Shown here: piece after piece, positions 1 to 12,025 of the stretch
Layout of the letters: each line of letters starts with the position of its first letter
How positions within the stretch are numbered: the stretch's first letter is position 1
DNA from: Rhizomys pruinosus
Taxonomy: Eukaryota; Chordata; Mammalia; Rodentia; Spalacidae
NCBI GenBank assembly: GCA_009823505.1
Contig: VZQC01005691.1
Coordinates: 1,358,149-1,422,148, forward strand
Reading direction: 5' to 3'
DNA: 64,000 nucleotides
Translations under genes and position numbers: made by a program
Notes under the pieces: model-generated
What the model saw: the letters and a program-made list of their open reading frames with translations, nothing else
Told to the model about the DNA's origin: nothing
Databases searched by the model: none

Positions 1-185
1 CCCCACATTTGTACTTCTTAAATATAGACTAAAATTCTCACCGCTAGAAATTCTGATCCAGCACCTGCATTTCATAAAATCCCAAGAATGCAATTTAAAA
101 ATCAGATTAATTGATGAAGGCTGACGTTTTTACTACCACCATGAATGCAAAGCTCTGAAGGCTTTGTAGAAAAGGAGGCAATGAG
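1..185. other. Left edge, no gene seen
   Basis: AT-rich unique-looking sequence with no coding signal. The last 18 bases (168-185) are the left target duplication of the next SINE. Confidence 0.5.
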
Positions 186-453
186 GGGCTGGAGAGATGG
201 CCTAGCGGTTAAGAGCGCCAACCGCTCTTACAGAGGACCCGGGTTCGATCCCCAGCACCCACATGGCGGCTGAGAACCGTCTGAAACTCCAGTTCCAGGG
301 GAATCTGACACCCTCTTCTGACCTCCGCGGCATTGCACGACACGGGTGCACAAACCTGCATGCAGACAGTACATTCATACACATACAGAAATAAATAAAA
401 ATTAAAAATAAATTAAAAATAAATATTTCTTAAAAAAAAAAAAAAAGAAAGAA
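186..453 (+). repeat. B2 SINE with 18-bp target duplication
   Basis: tRNA-derived head (GGGCTGGAGAGATGGCC, B-box GGGTTCGATCC) and A-rich tail. agaaaaggaggcaatgag is repeated exactly at 168-185 and 454-471. This copy lacks the internal 17-bp duplication found in many others. Confidence 0.95.
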
Positions 454-640
454 AGAAAAGGAGGCAATGAGAACTCCAGAAAGAATCAGATGGCAGCGCG
501 TGCACAAGACGTGCAGGGATGGACGGATGTGGAGGTGAACCCTCTAGGACATGGTCAGGGTTAAACCAGGAAGCAGCCTGAGAATGCATGGGAACGAAAG
601 GCAAAGGGGGAATGGGAAAAGCATTGTAAATGGGGAGACG

Positions 641-815
641 GCAGGTTTGCAGGACAGCAGGCAGGTTTGCAGGACACCTGGCAGGTTTGCAGGACACCTG
701 GCAGGTTTGCAGGACAGCGGGCAGGTTTGCAGGACAGCGGGCAGGTTTGCAGGACAGCGGGCAGGTTTGCAGGACACCGGGCAGGTTTGCAGGACAGCGG
801 GCAGGTTTGCAGGAC
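641..815. repeat. 20-bp minisatellite, about 8.8 units
   Basis: Units of gcaggtttgcaggacagcgg begin every 20 bases from 641 to 801, with variants agcag, acctg and accgg at the end. The unit has no stop in any frame and its length is not a multiple of three, so overlapping spurious reading frames appear on both strands. Confidence 0.97.
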
Positions 816-1600
816 GTCAACTGAGAACACTATGATCATTCAACAAAGGCATGTGAGAACATTCAATCTGAAAACTAGAAAAAATGACTTCGGCCACAAC
901 AATACCATGTTATATGTTCTGCTATGTTAGTCATTATGCAGAAAAAGACTTGTGTCTGGGAGGTGGCACAGCATTTAAGAGCATTGCATGCTTTTTCAGA
1001 GGACTTCTCTCTGAAGTGATCAGGAATTAATGCAGAGACTTATAACTGGCCGAACTGCTAAGAATAAGTGACCGCCAAGTGCTCGACGTAATTAGGACAT
1101 CTATATCAAACCATGCACCACCCTCCCCCAAAACTCAGGGAAGAGAGGGCAGAGGAATCTAAGAGCTACAGAACTGGAAAGACTCCATGAAATGCTGTCT
1201 TCAGACATGACATGGCCTTCCTGTCTTGAACTCACTGCAGCTCTGGTTACCTGCCCAAGGCATGCATAAGATCAAGCCAGAAAATCAGTCCACATTCCAA
1301 CAGGTAGTACTAATAGGACTCAGTGGTTACAAAATAAGGAGGAGAGAACACGAATGGACAGAGGAGACAGCTGTGGGTGCCTGGGGCATCAGGAGTTTTG
1401 GGGTGCATATGGTCAAGATGCAGCGTTTACATGTAAAAAATGGTCAAAAGTAAATAAAACATATTCTACATAAAAATCAGAGTGCGGAGGCACATACGTG
1501 TAATGCCAGTACTTGGGAGGATAAGGTATACGGCAGGCAGTAGCTCCCTTTTATGTGCTGGTGGAGACTGAATCCAGGGCTTCATGCATGCTAGGTGGCT
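816..1600. other. Intergenic, diverged SINE remnants
   Basis: No coding signal. Weak B2-like sequence lies near 955-1040 and a B1-like piece (gtaatgccagtacttgggagg) near 1480-1550; the rest is unassigned. Confidence 0.4.
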
Positions 1601-1604
1601 GTTG

Positions 1605-2004
1605 TAGTTTGTCTTCCATTGCTGTGACAAAACACTCTGACTGATACCAACTTGGGGAGGAAAGGGTTTATTCAGCTTACATCTCCTGGGTCACAGTTCT
1701 CAGGGAGCCCAAGGCAAGAACTTGGGGCAGGAACCTGGAGGCAGGAGCTGAAGCACAAGCATGGAAGACTGCTGTTCACTGGCTTGCTCCGTGGCTCATG
1801 CCCAGCCCGCCTTCTTATACAGTACACAACAACCTGCCCAGGGTGGCACCACTCTTGTGGGCTGGGCCCTCCCACACTGCTCGACCATTAAGACAATACT
1901 CCACAGATGTGGCCACAGGCCAATCCAATGGAGCCAATTCCCCAACTGAGGCTCCCTCAACCCAGATGTGTCAAGTTGACACTAAAGCTATCCAGCACAG
2001 TGGC
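1605..2004 (-). repeat. Mid-repetitive rodent repeat, copy 1
   Basis: About 400 bp from gttgtagtttgtcttccatt to gtcaagttgacac, a common rodent interspersed repeat. Copies in the opposite orientation lie at 10868, 39946 and 50836, sharing a gtcaacttga end and a tcacagcaa end. I am not sure of the family name. Confidence 0.7.
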
Positions 2005-2189
2005 TGAGCACTCAAATAATTGAGTATACTCCTGCCTTATCTTTATTTTATGAATTAATTTCCCTTTTTATTCTATTGTGCAATACATGAGAATGAACCA
2101 GGGCCTCAGACATGCTGGACAGGTGTCCTACCATGGATACCTTAATGTTCTGATTACACTTGATCCTTAAATGCTCACTTGTTTTGCAA

Positions 2190-2620
2190 TTCTGGGGATG
2201 GAGGCCAGGGCCCCCCCCCCATGGAGAGACTCACGCATGCAAGGTAAGTGCTCCACCACTCAGCCATGGTCTCAATACCTTTGCTTTTAAATATTCATTA
2301 GTTTCATCTTCTGTGTGTGAGTGTTTTGCCTGCAGGTAATACGTATACCATGTGAATGCAGTGACCTGAGAGACCAGAAGATCCCCTGGAACTGGAGTTA
2401 CAGTGGTTGTTAGCCATTGAGTGTGTGTTGGGAACTGAACCTGGGTCCTATGCAAAAGAAGCCACTCCTAACTGCAGAGTCACGTCTCTAACCCCTTATT
2501 TATTTAGAAATGAGGTCTCATTTATCATCTCTCTACTTATCTACATCTGTCTATGTGTCTGTCTATATCTATCATCCATCCAATTTGTGTATATATCTAT
2601 GTGTCTATAGTCTATTTAGA
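2190..2620 (-). repeat. Old B2/B3-like SINE and TATC/TGTC simple repeat
   Basis: 2290-2490 reads as a diverged antisense B2-type SINE (ggaactggagttacag, gggaactgaacctgggtcct). It is followed by a pyrimidine-rich (TCTA/TCTG)n stretch to about 2610. Confidence 0.6.
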
Positions 2621-3908
2621 GAACGGGTCTCATGTAACTTGGGCTCAACTCTAACTGTGTATACACTACAGGAATACTGTGAGCCCCTGATCCCCTGACC
2701 TCTATCTAAGAGAAGTTCGAGTGCTCTAAATGAGATGTCTCTAGGACCCCTGCCCTCCCAAGGCTCAGGAAACATTGCAGAAGAGGGCGTAGAAAGAATG
2801 CAGGAGCCAGGGGATGGGAGCAGAGCTCTGAAACGCCGTCCCCTGGACAGGACTCGGCCACTGCACGCAGGCATTCAGTGCAGGAGTTCCATCTTCACTG
2901 GATCATTCCTCACCAGCTGTTTGGACTCACACTTGTAAGAGGTTGAACCTCTGACCTTTCAGAAACAAAGTATCTGCTGGCAGTACCAGAAGCAGGCTGG
3001 ACCACTACTGTACAGACCTGGATTATAGTTCAGCTATAGGAAAAGATTTTGCTGGGTGAGATGCCAAACTGGGGATGTGAAGGGGCCTGTGTCATGGCTA
3101 GCAAGAGATCTTCAGAAATAGGAAAGGTTCTGTTCTTACCCTCCTGCATCTGTGTGAAATTGTTTAAGCATGAGTAATGGGATAAGATGAGGACAGCCAA
3201 AGATCACGTAGAATCAGACAGGTGTAGCGACCTGCTTTTCCCCACAAACCAGAACTCAAAACGTATTCTCCACACTATGGTCCAAGTTACAGAGACAGGA
3301 AACAAATGGGGAGCCTCAGTGAGTTTCTTCCTAGAGGGTCCTCTGCAGGAAAGCAAAGAGATGACGTACTCCCCAGGCTGAGGAGAGAGCTGAGTACAGA
3401 GAGGATGGAACCATTGGAACTTGTGGGCAGAGTGTGAAGAGATGAAAGAGAGATGGTGAGAGACAGAGACACAGAGACAGAGAGAGGAGCTCTCCAGAAA
3501 CCTTCATGGGATTCCCTGTGTGTGCATGGATAGGAGGGATTCACTGGCATCAACAGAAATGATTCAAGGATTTCTCATTGTAAGGTGAGTGGAAAGATGA
3601 ATGGCAGAAGACAATGGAGCCAAAACGGGACTCTTAGAGATGATAGGAAGACACCCCAGCAGCCCGTAGGACAGAGAAATGAGTCTATGGAGGAATTTTA
3701 AGCCCTGACCCCACCTACACCCAAAGAAGCCCAGGGAACCCGGGTGGTTTGGGAAGGCCTTGTAGTTCTGTGAAATTTCTGCTGCTGTCAGCAAAGTCAC
3801 TGCAAAGCTCTGGCTAAAGGTGGCTTGTCAGGGACTGAAGGGCCCCAAGGGAAGGAGGGCCAATTCTAGGAGAAACGAGTGGAGGCCGCTGTTGTGACAA
3901 GTGAGCAC
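2621..3908. other. Unique sequence downstream of Clec4f
   Basis: I see no gene, only purine-rich tracts (about 3430-3490). Open stretches here are short and have no recognisable motif. Confidence 0.45.
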
Positions 3909-3929
3909 ACAGCTTCTAGTTTTTCGGTA

Positions 3930-3935
3930 TTTATT
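3930..3935 (-). terminator. Clec4f poly(A) signal
   Basis: AATAAA lies on the minus strand about 165 nt downstream of the Clec4f stop codon and is the likely end signal of the ancestral transcript, with cleavage near 3909. Confidence 0.6.
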
Positions 3936-4099
3936 GAAATCCTGGCCTGGCAGAACTGTGCAGTCTGCTGAGGGGAGACAGAGGTACACGGGACCGCAGG
4001 ACAAAGGGACAGGGCAGGACAAACAGAAGGCCAATAGGAAGCTATGCACAGGGTTTGAGTCTCTGAGGGCGTCAGGAGAAAGCATCAGCTCTGGCCACC

Positions 4100-4250
4100 T
4101 CAGGCCACAGCCTGTCCTGTGGTCGCCTTCCACACCCAGTGGTAGGCAACCCCACAATCCATGTGGTTCCACAGCCGCTGTGTGTGGACACAGTCTTCAT
4201 ACTTTCCGTTACTATGTCGCCAGTTGTCAGGCTGGTTCCTCTCCCAAAAC
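4100..4250 (-). pseudogene. Clec4f: Clec4f CTLD exon 3 with lost cysteine
   Basis: After acceptor tgtctccag the frame reads FWERNQPDNWRHSNGKYEDC and ends at TGA 4102-4100. The length of 151 nt equals Cd207 exon 6. The QPD motif fits galactose-type specificity, as in rodent Clec4f. The final conserved CTLD cysteine (WVCK in the family) is TGG, Trp, at 4132-4130, which removes a core disulfide. Confidence 0.88.
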
Positions 4251-4544
4251 CTGGAGACAACAATGCTTTACTCTATAGCCAAATCAAGATCCCTTCCCCC
4301 TGCATGAGGCCCCAGGATGGAAACAGGGCCCGGCCCAGAGAAGCTTTGCCCATGGCCCTGCTGAGGCTGCAGTTCTGGGGACCCAGAGTCAGCAGGGGCC
4401 TCCTCCCCAGAACTCACTCTGAGGCATTCCAGCAAGGAGCAGGGACTACGTGGGCATAAGACCGGAAACAGAGATAAAACCAGAAAAGTAAGAAGACCTG
4501 TTCATGGCTGGCTTCCAGCTGCAGGGCCGGTCCTTTCCCAATGC

Positions 4545-4735
4545 AGACCCACAGACACCATCAACACCACATACCCCATAAATCACATGGATACATGTCA
4601 CACAGCATGCACATCTCATGCACACATAGCACAAATATCACATACATAACCATACACCCACATCATAAACCACATACCACATACAGATATCACATGTGCA
4701 CTCTACGCATGCATACCACTGGCTGTACACATGTG
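4545..4735. repeat. Degenerate CA-rich repeat in Clec4f intron
   Basis: An irregular run of cacatac/cataaac units lies between the last two Clec4f exons. Confidence 0.7.
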
Positions 4736-4794
4736 GAACAAGGAAGCCTGCCCACAACAGCACGTAGATGGTGTCAGCCAGCGGGTGGAATCAC

Positions 4795-4913
4795 CTTCTG
4801 CTCTGGTCACCGTTGAATGGTGTCCCATCTACCCAGCGCCAGTTCCCCTCAGTGCCCTGGTCAGTGAGGCCAATCCAGTGGTACACAGTACTGGTGACCT
4901 GAACCAAGAACTC
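4795..4913 (-). pseudogene. Clec4f: Clec4f CTLD exon 2 (intact)
   Basis: 119 nt with acceptor ctctgcacag and donor AAG|gtgatt encode EFLVQVTSTVYHWIGL then TDQGTEGNWRWVDGTPFN and GDQSR. The exon is open and lectin-like, and its length equals that of Cd207 exon 5. The rest of the gene is broken, so it is listed as part of a pseudogene. Confidence 0.9.
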
Positions 4914-5577
4914 CTGTGCAGAGAGGGAGAGCTGTGAGGAGCTGACTCTCTGAACCGTCCTCTCCCTTGTCCCTAAGCAGGAAAGCTACTCCGAGCAGGA
5001 CGAGGCCCTTCCAGGCCTCCTCCAGGAGCAGCAGCTAGACCCCTCAGGGGAAGTCCAGTTTCTCCTATATGGACTGTATGAAATAGCCTTCACCTTTGAA
5101 AAGGGGTGTGGCTTTCCTGGGGCAGTAAATTAGCTTATGATGAAGTATTCTACACAGAGTCCTGGGGGAGCCACAGGGAGTAAGATTCTGCGAGTTGAAT
5201 TAAACGAACCCTAGCATGGCCTTCATTAACCTGACAAGTTCTAACCAAGCCTCTGGGCAGATGGCCCTCCAGTTACAGTATTGTCTTTGGGTATGTGTCT
5301 GGTCTCCAGATGGTCAGGATTTCCTGAGCTTTCCACAGCCACTGGATATTTAAATCCAGAGTAAAGAAAGGAAGGCTGGCAAGAGCTGAAGGTGTGGGAG
5401 TGAGGTATGCACCCCACACTGATGTTCAAAACAGGAGCCCCCTCCCTTTGACCTCCCTTTATCCTGGACACAAGGGTCTCCACTATCCACTGGGAAGATG
5501 AAGGCCACAGCATGAATGTCCCTAACCACACATCAACCCATCAGCTGCTCCAGGCCCGGATCTCTCCCCTATTCCAC

Positions 5578-5719
5578 CTGAGAAGTCACCGATGCCAGGT
5601 GTGTTCCCTGGGACACACAGAGCTGCTCAGCCTCATGCCAGGATTTCTTGTTTTTGGAAAAATAATACAGACGTCCCCCGAAGGCTTTCAGCCCTTCAGA
5701 ACCAGCTGGAGAAGCCGAC
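5578..5719 (-). pseudogene. Clec4f: Clec4f CTLD exon 1 remnant
   Basis: The frame reads KAFGGRLYYFSKNKKSWHEAEQ then LCVSQGTHLASVTSQ before a CAG|gtggaa donor. Upstream, the expected LLQLVLKGW is present but in another frame: the Trp codon TGG lacks a G near 5689. By alignment with Cd207 exon 4 the exon should start near 5719, where the preceding bases are AT, not AG. An AG further in (5707-5706) could serve as a weak substitute. Confidence 0.8.
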
Positions 5720-5919
5720 ATACACCCAGGGTCGAGGAGGAAAAAGCCAGGAGCAGATGGAGTGAGGTCCCGAAGCTGACCTCCAATCCCATCCTCAGAC
5801 TGACCACGGAAGTTCACAAGCCCAGGCAATTGTCAATGCCCGGTGGACCAGGAGTGGTCCTGGTGTGCCCCATGCCACCCCACAGCCCTCCTGACACACA
5901 TCATCTCAGTCTCTCCCAG

Positions 5920-6035
5920 TAGTGCCTGCTCTGTCATCAACCAGCATTCTCAGTAGATGCCTGCTCTGTCACCAACCAGCATTCTCAGTAGATGCCTGCT
6001 CTGTCACCAACCAGCATTCTCAGTAATGCCTGCTT
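5920..6035. repeat. 35-bp tandem repeat, about 3.3 units
   Basis: Units like agtagatgcctgctctgtca plus ccaaccagcattctc repeat at about 5921, 5955, 5990 and partly at 6025, in a Clec4f intron. Confidence 0.85.
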
Positions 6036-6454
6036 TCTGATGTGCCAACCTCTCCCAATTCACACTGTTCCTGCTGGCCTCCTCTACCTCCAGTCCTGCA
6101 ACCAGCAGCCTCCCTCACTTCCTGCCCTCATCTCATCTACAGACTTCAGTGCCTGCACCCATAGGCCGTCCTGGCTTGTGTAGCCGGATCTCCCTGACTC
6201 AATTCTGAAGCCCTTAGAGCTGCTCCTGGACAATCACCAGGAGTCAGCTCTTTCCTTCCACCACATGGCTGGAAGTGTTGGAGATCTAACTCAGGTGTTC
6301 AGGCTCTTTCCCTGAGAGCAGCCTTCTACTTCGCCTGGGAGGCACTGCCAAGTGCTAGCCCTCTAGTCCTGCTCCCCGCAGACTTGAGTGACCAGCGTCC
6401 TCCACACCCAGCTTATGGTCAAGTCACCTGCTCCCAAGACAATCGCTTGGCTGT

Positions 6455-7187
6455 GTTTCCTCTCTCTCCTCCTCCTCTCTCTTCTTTCTCCTTTTCTCTA
6501 TTTTCCTCTCTCCTTCCTCCTCTCCTCACTCTCTCCGCCCTCTCCCTCTCTCTTCTTTCTGCCCCTCTCTCTCCTCTCTCCTTCCTCCTCTCCTCACTCT
6601 CTCCTTCCTCCCTTTCTCTTCTTTCTCTCTCTCTCTCACTCTCTCCTTCCTCCTCTCCTCACTCTCTCCGCCCTCTCCCTCTCTCTTCTTTCTGCCCCTC
6701 TCTCTCCTCTCTCCTTCCTCCTCTCCTCACTCTCTCCTTCCTCCTCTCCTCACTCTCTCCTTCCTCCCTTTCTCTCTCTCTCTCTCCTCTCTCCTTCCTC
6801 CTCTCCTCACTCTCTCCTTCCTGTCTCTCTCTCTCTCCTCTCTCCTTCCTCCTCTCCTCACTCTCTCCTTCCTCCTCTCCTCACACTCTCCTTCCTCCCT
6901 TTATCTCTCTCTCTCTTTATCTCTCTCTCCTTCCTCCTCTCCTCACTCTCTCCTTCCTCCCTTTCTCTCTCTCTCTCTCTCCTCTCTCCTTCCTCCTCTC
7001 CTCACTCTCTCCTTCCTCCCTTTCTCTCTCTCTCTCTCTCCTTCCTCTCTCTCCTTCCTCCTCTCCTCACTCTCTCCTTCCTCCCTTCCTCTCTCTCTCT
7101 CCTCTCTCCTTCCTCCTCTCCTCACTCTCTCCTTCCTCCTCTCCTCTCTCTCTCTCTCCTTCCTCCCTTTCTCTCTCTCTCTCCCTT

Positions 7188-7221
<34 letters not shown>

Positions 7222-7660
7222 CTTCCTCCTCTCCTCACTCTCTCCTTCCTCCCTTTCTCTCTCTCTCTCTCTGCATCTCTCTCTACCTCTCCCCGCTTCC
7301 TCCTCTCCTCACTACTCTCCGCCCTCTCCCTCTCTTCTTTCTTTTTTTTTTTCCTCTTTCCATCTCTCCTCTCCTCCTCTCCTCACTCTCACCGCCTTCC
7401 TTCCTGTGCTCTCCCTCGTCTCTCTTCCTCCTCTCCTCACCTCCTTTCCTTCACACCTCTCCTCATCTCTCCTTCTCCCTTACTCTCCCTCTTTTCTCCT
7501 CATCTCCTCCTTTCGTTCTCCTTCCTCCTCTCTCCTTCCTCCCTTCTCTCTCTCCCTCCTCACTCTTCCTCCTCTCCTCTCTCTCTTTCCTTCTCTTCCT
7601 CTCCTCGCTCTCTCTCTCTTCTTCCTCCTCTCTCCCTTCTTATCTGCTGCTTCTCTGCTG
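6455..7660. repeat. 1.2-kb polypyrimidine tract
   Basis: Almost pure C/T on the + strand, built of tctctctc and ccttcctcctctcctcactc motifs in about 70-110-bp higher-order repeats. On the Clec4f sense strand it is polypurine. Long reading frames across it are low-complexity artefacts. Confidence 0.97.
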
Positions 7661-8280
7661 CCTTTTCTCACCCTCAAACTGATCCATCAAAATCTAGAAA
7701 AGCCCTCAGGAAAATTCACCAGAGCATCAGCAGCGAGTTCATATGGAATCGAGATGCTCTGGAGTGCGGCATCTGTCTTCTCATCTCCACTACTCCATAT
7801 GTGTCACATGGTCCCCTTGAAAAATCACCTTTCCCCTCTTTCCACCTGAAGGTGGCTCCCTGTCTCCACCCTGGGCTTTCTTCTCACAGCACCTCTCACC
7901 ACGCAATCTCCAGGACCCACTGTTGTGACCAGAGCCAACATACCAGGCCCACAGTGCCTATCCACAGTTCAGGCCTCTGTCCACACAGCCTGGGAGTGAC
8001 AGCTGTGAATCTCACCAGAGCATCTGAACTCAGCAGGCGGGATCTCCTCTTTCTTCTTCTATTCATCTCAAATGAAGACCAGGAAGCCACGCCTGCTAGG
8101 GAGTCTCCTCCATGTCTCCCTCCAGGAGGAGACCTAAGCTCAGAGCCTCTCTGTCCACCCAATGTCTCCCAGGTAATCGCTGACCTCTCTGCTATGTTGT
8201 TCTCAAACATCACTCTAGCCCATTGGAAGGTAGTGAGCAGCTCTTTCGCTTCTTGATTGTTTGTTTGGTTTGTTGGTTGG

Positions 8281-8568
8281 TTGGTTTTTGAGATGGTCAT
8301 GCTATACAGCTTTGACTGGCCTAGAACCTGCTGTATAGGCCCTCAGACTCACAAAGACGTGCCTGCCTCTGCCTCCCGAGTGCTGAGTAAAGAGCATGTG
8401 CTCCTGTGTCGGTGTCTTTTCTTTTTTTAATTATAAATAGATTACAGGCCAAGCCTGGTAGCACATGCCTTTAATCACAACACTTGGAAGGCAGAGACAG
8501 ACAGATCTGTGTTCCAGGCTAGCTGGGGTTACATAATGAGACTCTGACTCAAAAAAAGAAAAAAAGAT
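8281..8568. repeat. B1 pair, minus then plus
   Basis: 8281-8412 is an antisense B1 (gcctgcctctgcctcccgag) and 8447-8568 a sense B1 (gcacatgcctttaatcacaa) with an A-rich tail. They form an inverted pair inside the Clec4f intron. Confidence 0.85.
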
Positions 8569-9154
8569 TCCAGAAGACCAGAGTGGTTTTGCTGAGAGCA
8601 TGCACTTATTTTCACCCATGCTACAGTCTCAGGTGAGACAGTGTGAGAGCACTGCTCTGGCCTCCACGCACTGCCCTTCCAGCCCACCCCGGGTAAAGTT
8701 GCCCTCTTTCACCACAGGCTCCTCACGCTACTGGAACTGACCAGAACCTCATTCATTCCTCTGTGCTATGAACTTATTGCAGCCTTGCCCTGTTTGTCTG
8801 TCAACCTCCTTTTGGTCCTTGAGAAGCCATCCCAGGGCCATCCTCTCAATTGTGTCTGGTCTCTCTGCACCTCACCCTGGGAGACTCCCCCTGCCTTCCT
8901 TTCACTCCTCCTTTACCCCCGTTTCTGAGCTGCTTCTCCCTTGCCTCTTGCCCTTGTCTATTCATCTTTTGTGTCTGCCATCATTTTCATCATAACCTCA
9001 AAAGCCTGGGGAGGGTAGATAGCATATCTTCATCTTCATAGCCATACAGAAACCCCTCAGTACATCCCAGCCAAATGTGTGGGTGCTGAACGAGCTGTTA
9101 AAACTCTACCCATGTTCTCACTTAATCCTTGCTGGGAAGCAAATGCTGTTACTC

Positions 9155-9472
9155 TTACTTTTTTTAGGAGGGGTAAGACAGGATCTCATGCAGTCCAGGC
9201 TGGGCTCCAGCTCGCCGTGTGCTGAGGGCCTTGGACTCCTGATCCTCCTGCTCTACCTCGGGTGCTGGCATCACAGGTGTGCACCACTACACCTCTCAAC
9301 CACCTTTGCATTCATTGAGTTTGTTTCCTTTTAAAGACAGGGTCATGCTATATAGTCTAGACTGATCTCAGACTTACTATGCAGCCCAGCCTGACCTGGA
9401 ACTCACAATGCTCCTCCTGCCTCAGCCTCCTGAGTGCTGGAATCAGGCATGTGCCACCACACAGCCAAAATG
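9155..9472 (-). repeat. Two antisense B1 SINEs
   Basis: 9155-9305 and 9336-9472 each run from an acagg-gtc...tgc start to a caggtgtgcaccac-type end. Both are diverged. Confidence 0.8.
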
Positions 9473-9741
9473 GAAAGCTTGGAGGGTAACTTGCTCAAGA
9501 TCTCACAATTCCAACATCCAGGAATCATAAACAGGGTCCGCTCCCATTAGTTACACATTTTCCTCATGTATAATTTCTTAGTTTGACACCGGCTAAATTA
9601 TAAGCCATCGTTGGCCTCTGCAGCATAGCACAGCCTGTCTCACTGAATCTGATTCTGTCTCCAGCACCAGGCTCCTCCACAGATACATGTTAAGGTGGGC
9701 CAAGAGGCTGCCACTCCCTGTGACACCGCTCTTTCCCTCAC

Positions 9742-10786
9742 TCTGGGTCCTCTGCAGCTGCTCCTGGGAAGCCACGGTGGGGTGCAGGGCCCCTAGGTGA
9801 CTCTGCTCCCCCCAGTCTTGGCAGCAAGCATTTCGATGGCCTCCGGATCTGCTTTCAACCTCTGAACCTCAACATTGGCCTCCCGCAGGTTGCTCTGCAG
9901 TGACTGGGTCTTGGACTTCAAGGCTGAGATGTTCTCCATGCCTGTTTTCAGGGTCTGTAGCTCTCTGCTGATGTTTTTCAACTGATCATTGGTCACTCGA
10001 TTTGAGAGTTTAAGGAATTGGCATTTTCCAGCTCATATTTTAACACTTGGATCTGGCCATCTGTCTGCTCCAAGTGGCCATTTGCTCTTTGTGACTGAGC
10101 AGTGACTGTTTCCAGATCTTTCTTTAATGAGTTCATCTCATCACTGGCCTTGCTCAGATGGCCTCTCAGGGCCCAGATCTCAACACTGGTGTTGTCCATA
10201 CAGCCTTGAAGGCTCTGGGTCTGGGACCTGAGAGCATTTGCACTCTGCAGACTTTCCTTCAGCTTCCGGATCTCAGCCCGAGCTACCTCTAAATTACTTC
10301 TTAAAACCTGATCCAGGGTCCTTAGGTCTTCGACAGTCTCCAGATGGCCTCTCAAAGCATGGATCTCAGCTGTTCTCTAAACTGCTGTTTGCCAATCAAG
10401 CCTGGGCATTGGCCACCTCCAGCCCCACCCTCAGCACCTGGATCTCAGCCTGGGCACCTCCAGGCCTCTGCCCAGCACTCTGAGCTCTGTGCTGGTGTTT
10501 TCCACACTGGTCTTTAACAGACCACAGGTCTGGGAAGTCCCACCATTTGCCTTGTCCAGATCTTCCCTCAGCCTCTGACTCTCAGTGCCGGCCCCCTCCA
10601 AGAAGCTCCTCAGCACCTGGTCTGTGACTGCAAGGCACCAGCATCCTCCAGCTTGCTGTTTGCCCTGGATGTTATTGCTGACATCCTCCAGGTGAGAACT
10701 GACATAGTCCGCTCTGCTGGACTTCTGGCCTGGCAACCTCCGAATAGCCTCTCCCACCTTTGCAGCCCTGCCAAGATTGGAGTATT
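9742..10786 (-). pseudogene. Clec4f: Clec4f neck exon remnant (long coiled coil)
   Basis: About 1045 nt encode a heptad-rich neck with repeats of the type SLE-AEIQ-L-DL and SQTQSLQ, typical of CLEC4F. It ends with SQEQLQRTQ, a well-conserved junction peptide. The coding content jumps between frames near 10664, 10620, 10455 (about 7 nt missing by comparison with the next repeat), 10372, 9998 and 9811 (in a run of G). It has an in-frame TGA at 10398-10396 inside ANAQA*LANSSLEN. Acceptor cttccag and donor A|gtgagg remain. Confidence 0.88.
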
Positions 10787-10867
10787 CTGGAAGGACGAAG
10801 TCCAAAGAGGAGCATTAGTAGTGAAGGTTAGATGGCCTAGCAAAATGTTCCTCAGTGCTCCTGGATT

Positions 10868-11192
10868 CGATGGTTAATTGACTATCAACTTGATGGGTTC
10901 CACAGTCACCTTCTGGGTGTCTCTGAGAGGTCTGACTAAGAAGGGAAGACCCACTCTGAACATGCGTGTCGCCATCCATGGACTGGGGTCCCGGGTTGAA
11001 TAAAAAGGAGAAAGTGAGCCGAGCACCAGCATTCATCTCTCTCTGCTTCCTGACTGTGGATGTGACGTGAGCAGCTGCCTCACGGCCCTGCCACCATGCT
11101 CTCCCTGCCGTGATGAACTGTTCCTTAGAGTGTAAGCAAAATTAAACTCCCCTACCCTAAATTGTTTCTGTAAGGTTTTTGTTCCAGAAAAA
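10868..11192 (+). repeat. Mid-repetitive rodent repeat, copy 2
   Basis: Starts gatggttaattgactatcaa and runs through ctgtgatgtgacg-type sequence to taaactcccc. It abuts the 5' end of the Clec4f neck exon and is the same family as 39946 and 50836. Confidence 0.7.
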
Positions 11193-11384
11193 AAAATTTA
11201 ATATATCAGAGAACTCTCCACACAGCTCTAAGCGCAGAGAGCAACCTGATGGTCCCTACGGCTGCCCGAGAATGCAAGGCCGAAGTGAGGTGGATGAAGA
11301 GCTGCTTGGCCATCACACACATGGGAAGGGGCCAAGGGATTAATGCTCTGGTCTGCATCAGCACTAAGGGGTGGAGACCTGAGG

Positions 11385-11470
11385 ATAAGAAGCTCAAGGT
11401 CATCGTTAGCTACATAGTTCAAAGCCAGCCTGGAATACATGAGACCCTCTCTCAAAAAAAAAAAAAGAGG
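11385..11470 (+). repeat. SINE 3' fragment
   Basis: aagctcaaggtcatcgttag to an A-run resembles the right half of B4/B1. Confidence 0.6.
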
Positions 11471-12025
11471 CTTTCTTTTAGACGGAAGATGGCAGCCATT
11501 CTGGGAGCTGGAGCTGGGGTGGGGGAGGAGAACCTGGCCCAGAGTCTGGGCTCCCCGGTGCCTCAGCCCCCCTAGCCCTGCTCCCACTGCGTCTACTCAA
11601 TGTGGAGCTCTGTAGAGAACTGTCCCATAGAGTTCTCTCCCACAAGCAAGCCTTAAAACTCCTGAAGGAAGGATCTTCATCCTCGGGAGTCTCCAGGACG
11701 GCAGAGCTGTGGCAGCCATGCCTGAGTCAGTGCCATGCCCTGCCCTGCTCCTAGGAGGACAGGCTGCCCCTCACGAGCTAGGGTTCCCAGAGGACGAGGA
11801 GGGCACCAAGAATCCTCCCAGAGTTTCCCCGTGAAAGCCTTCATTCTTGTGAGCCTCCCGCCCAAGCACAGTGGTCTCTGTCTGCTCCCAGGGAAACTAT
11901 AGTCTGGGCCTGGAGCGGCAGTGAAACGAAGCTTCGGGGATCGGAAACACCCAGGGGATGTTCCATCTCGGGTCCTTTGCACAGGAAAGCAAAACAGCAG
12001 TAGCTCAGGTCACCCAGGAACTTAC

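Noticed and set aside
641..815. CRISPR array
   Set aside because: Units are contiguous without unique spacers, and the genome is a rodent's. The same applies to the arrays at 43035, 44690 and 63875.
6384..8256. Reading frames of 432 and 622 codons rich in Ser/Leu/Pro
   Set aside because: They translate the polypyrimidine tract, which has no stops in these frames. No domain, no codon bias, and they lie in an intron.
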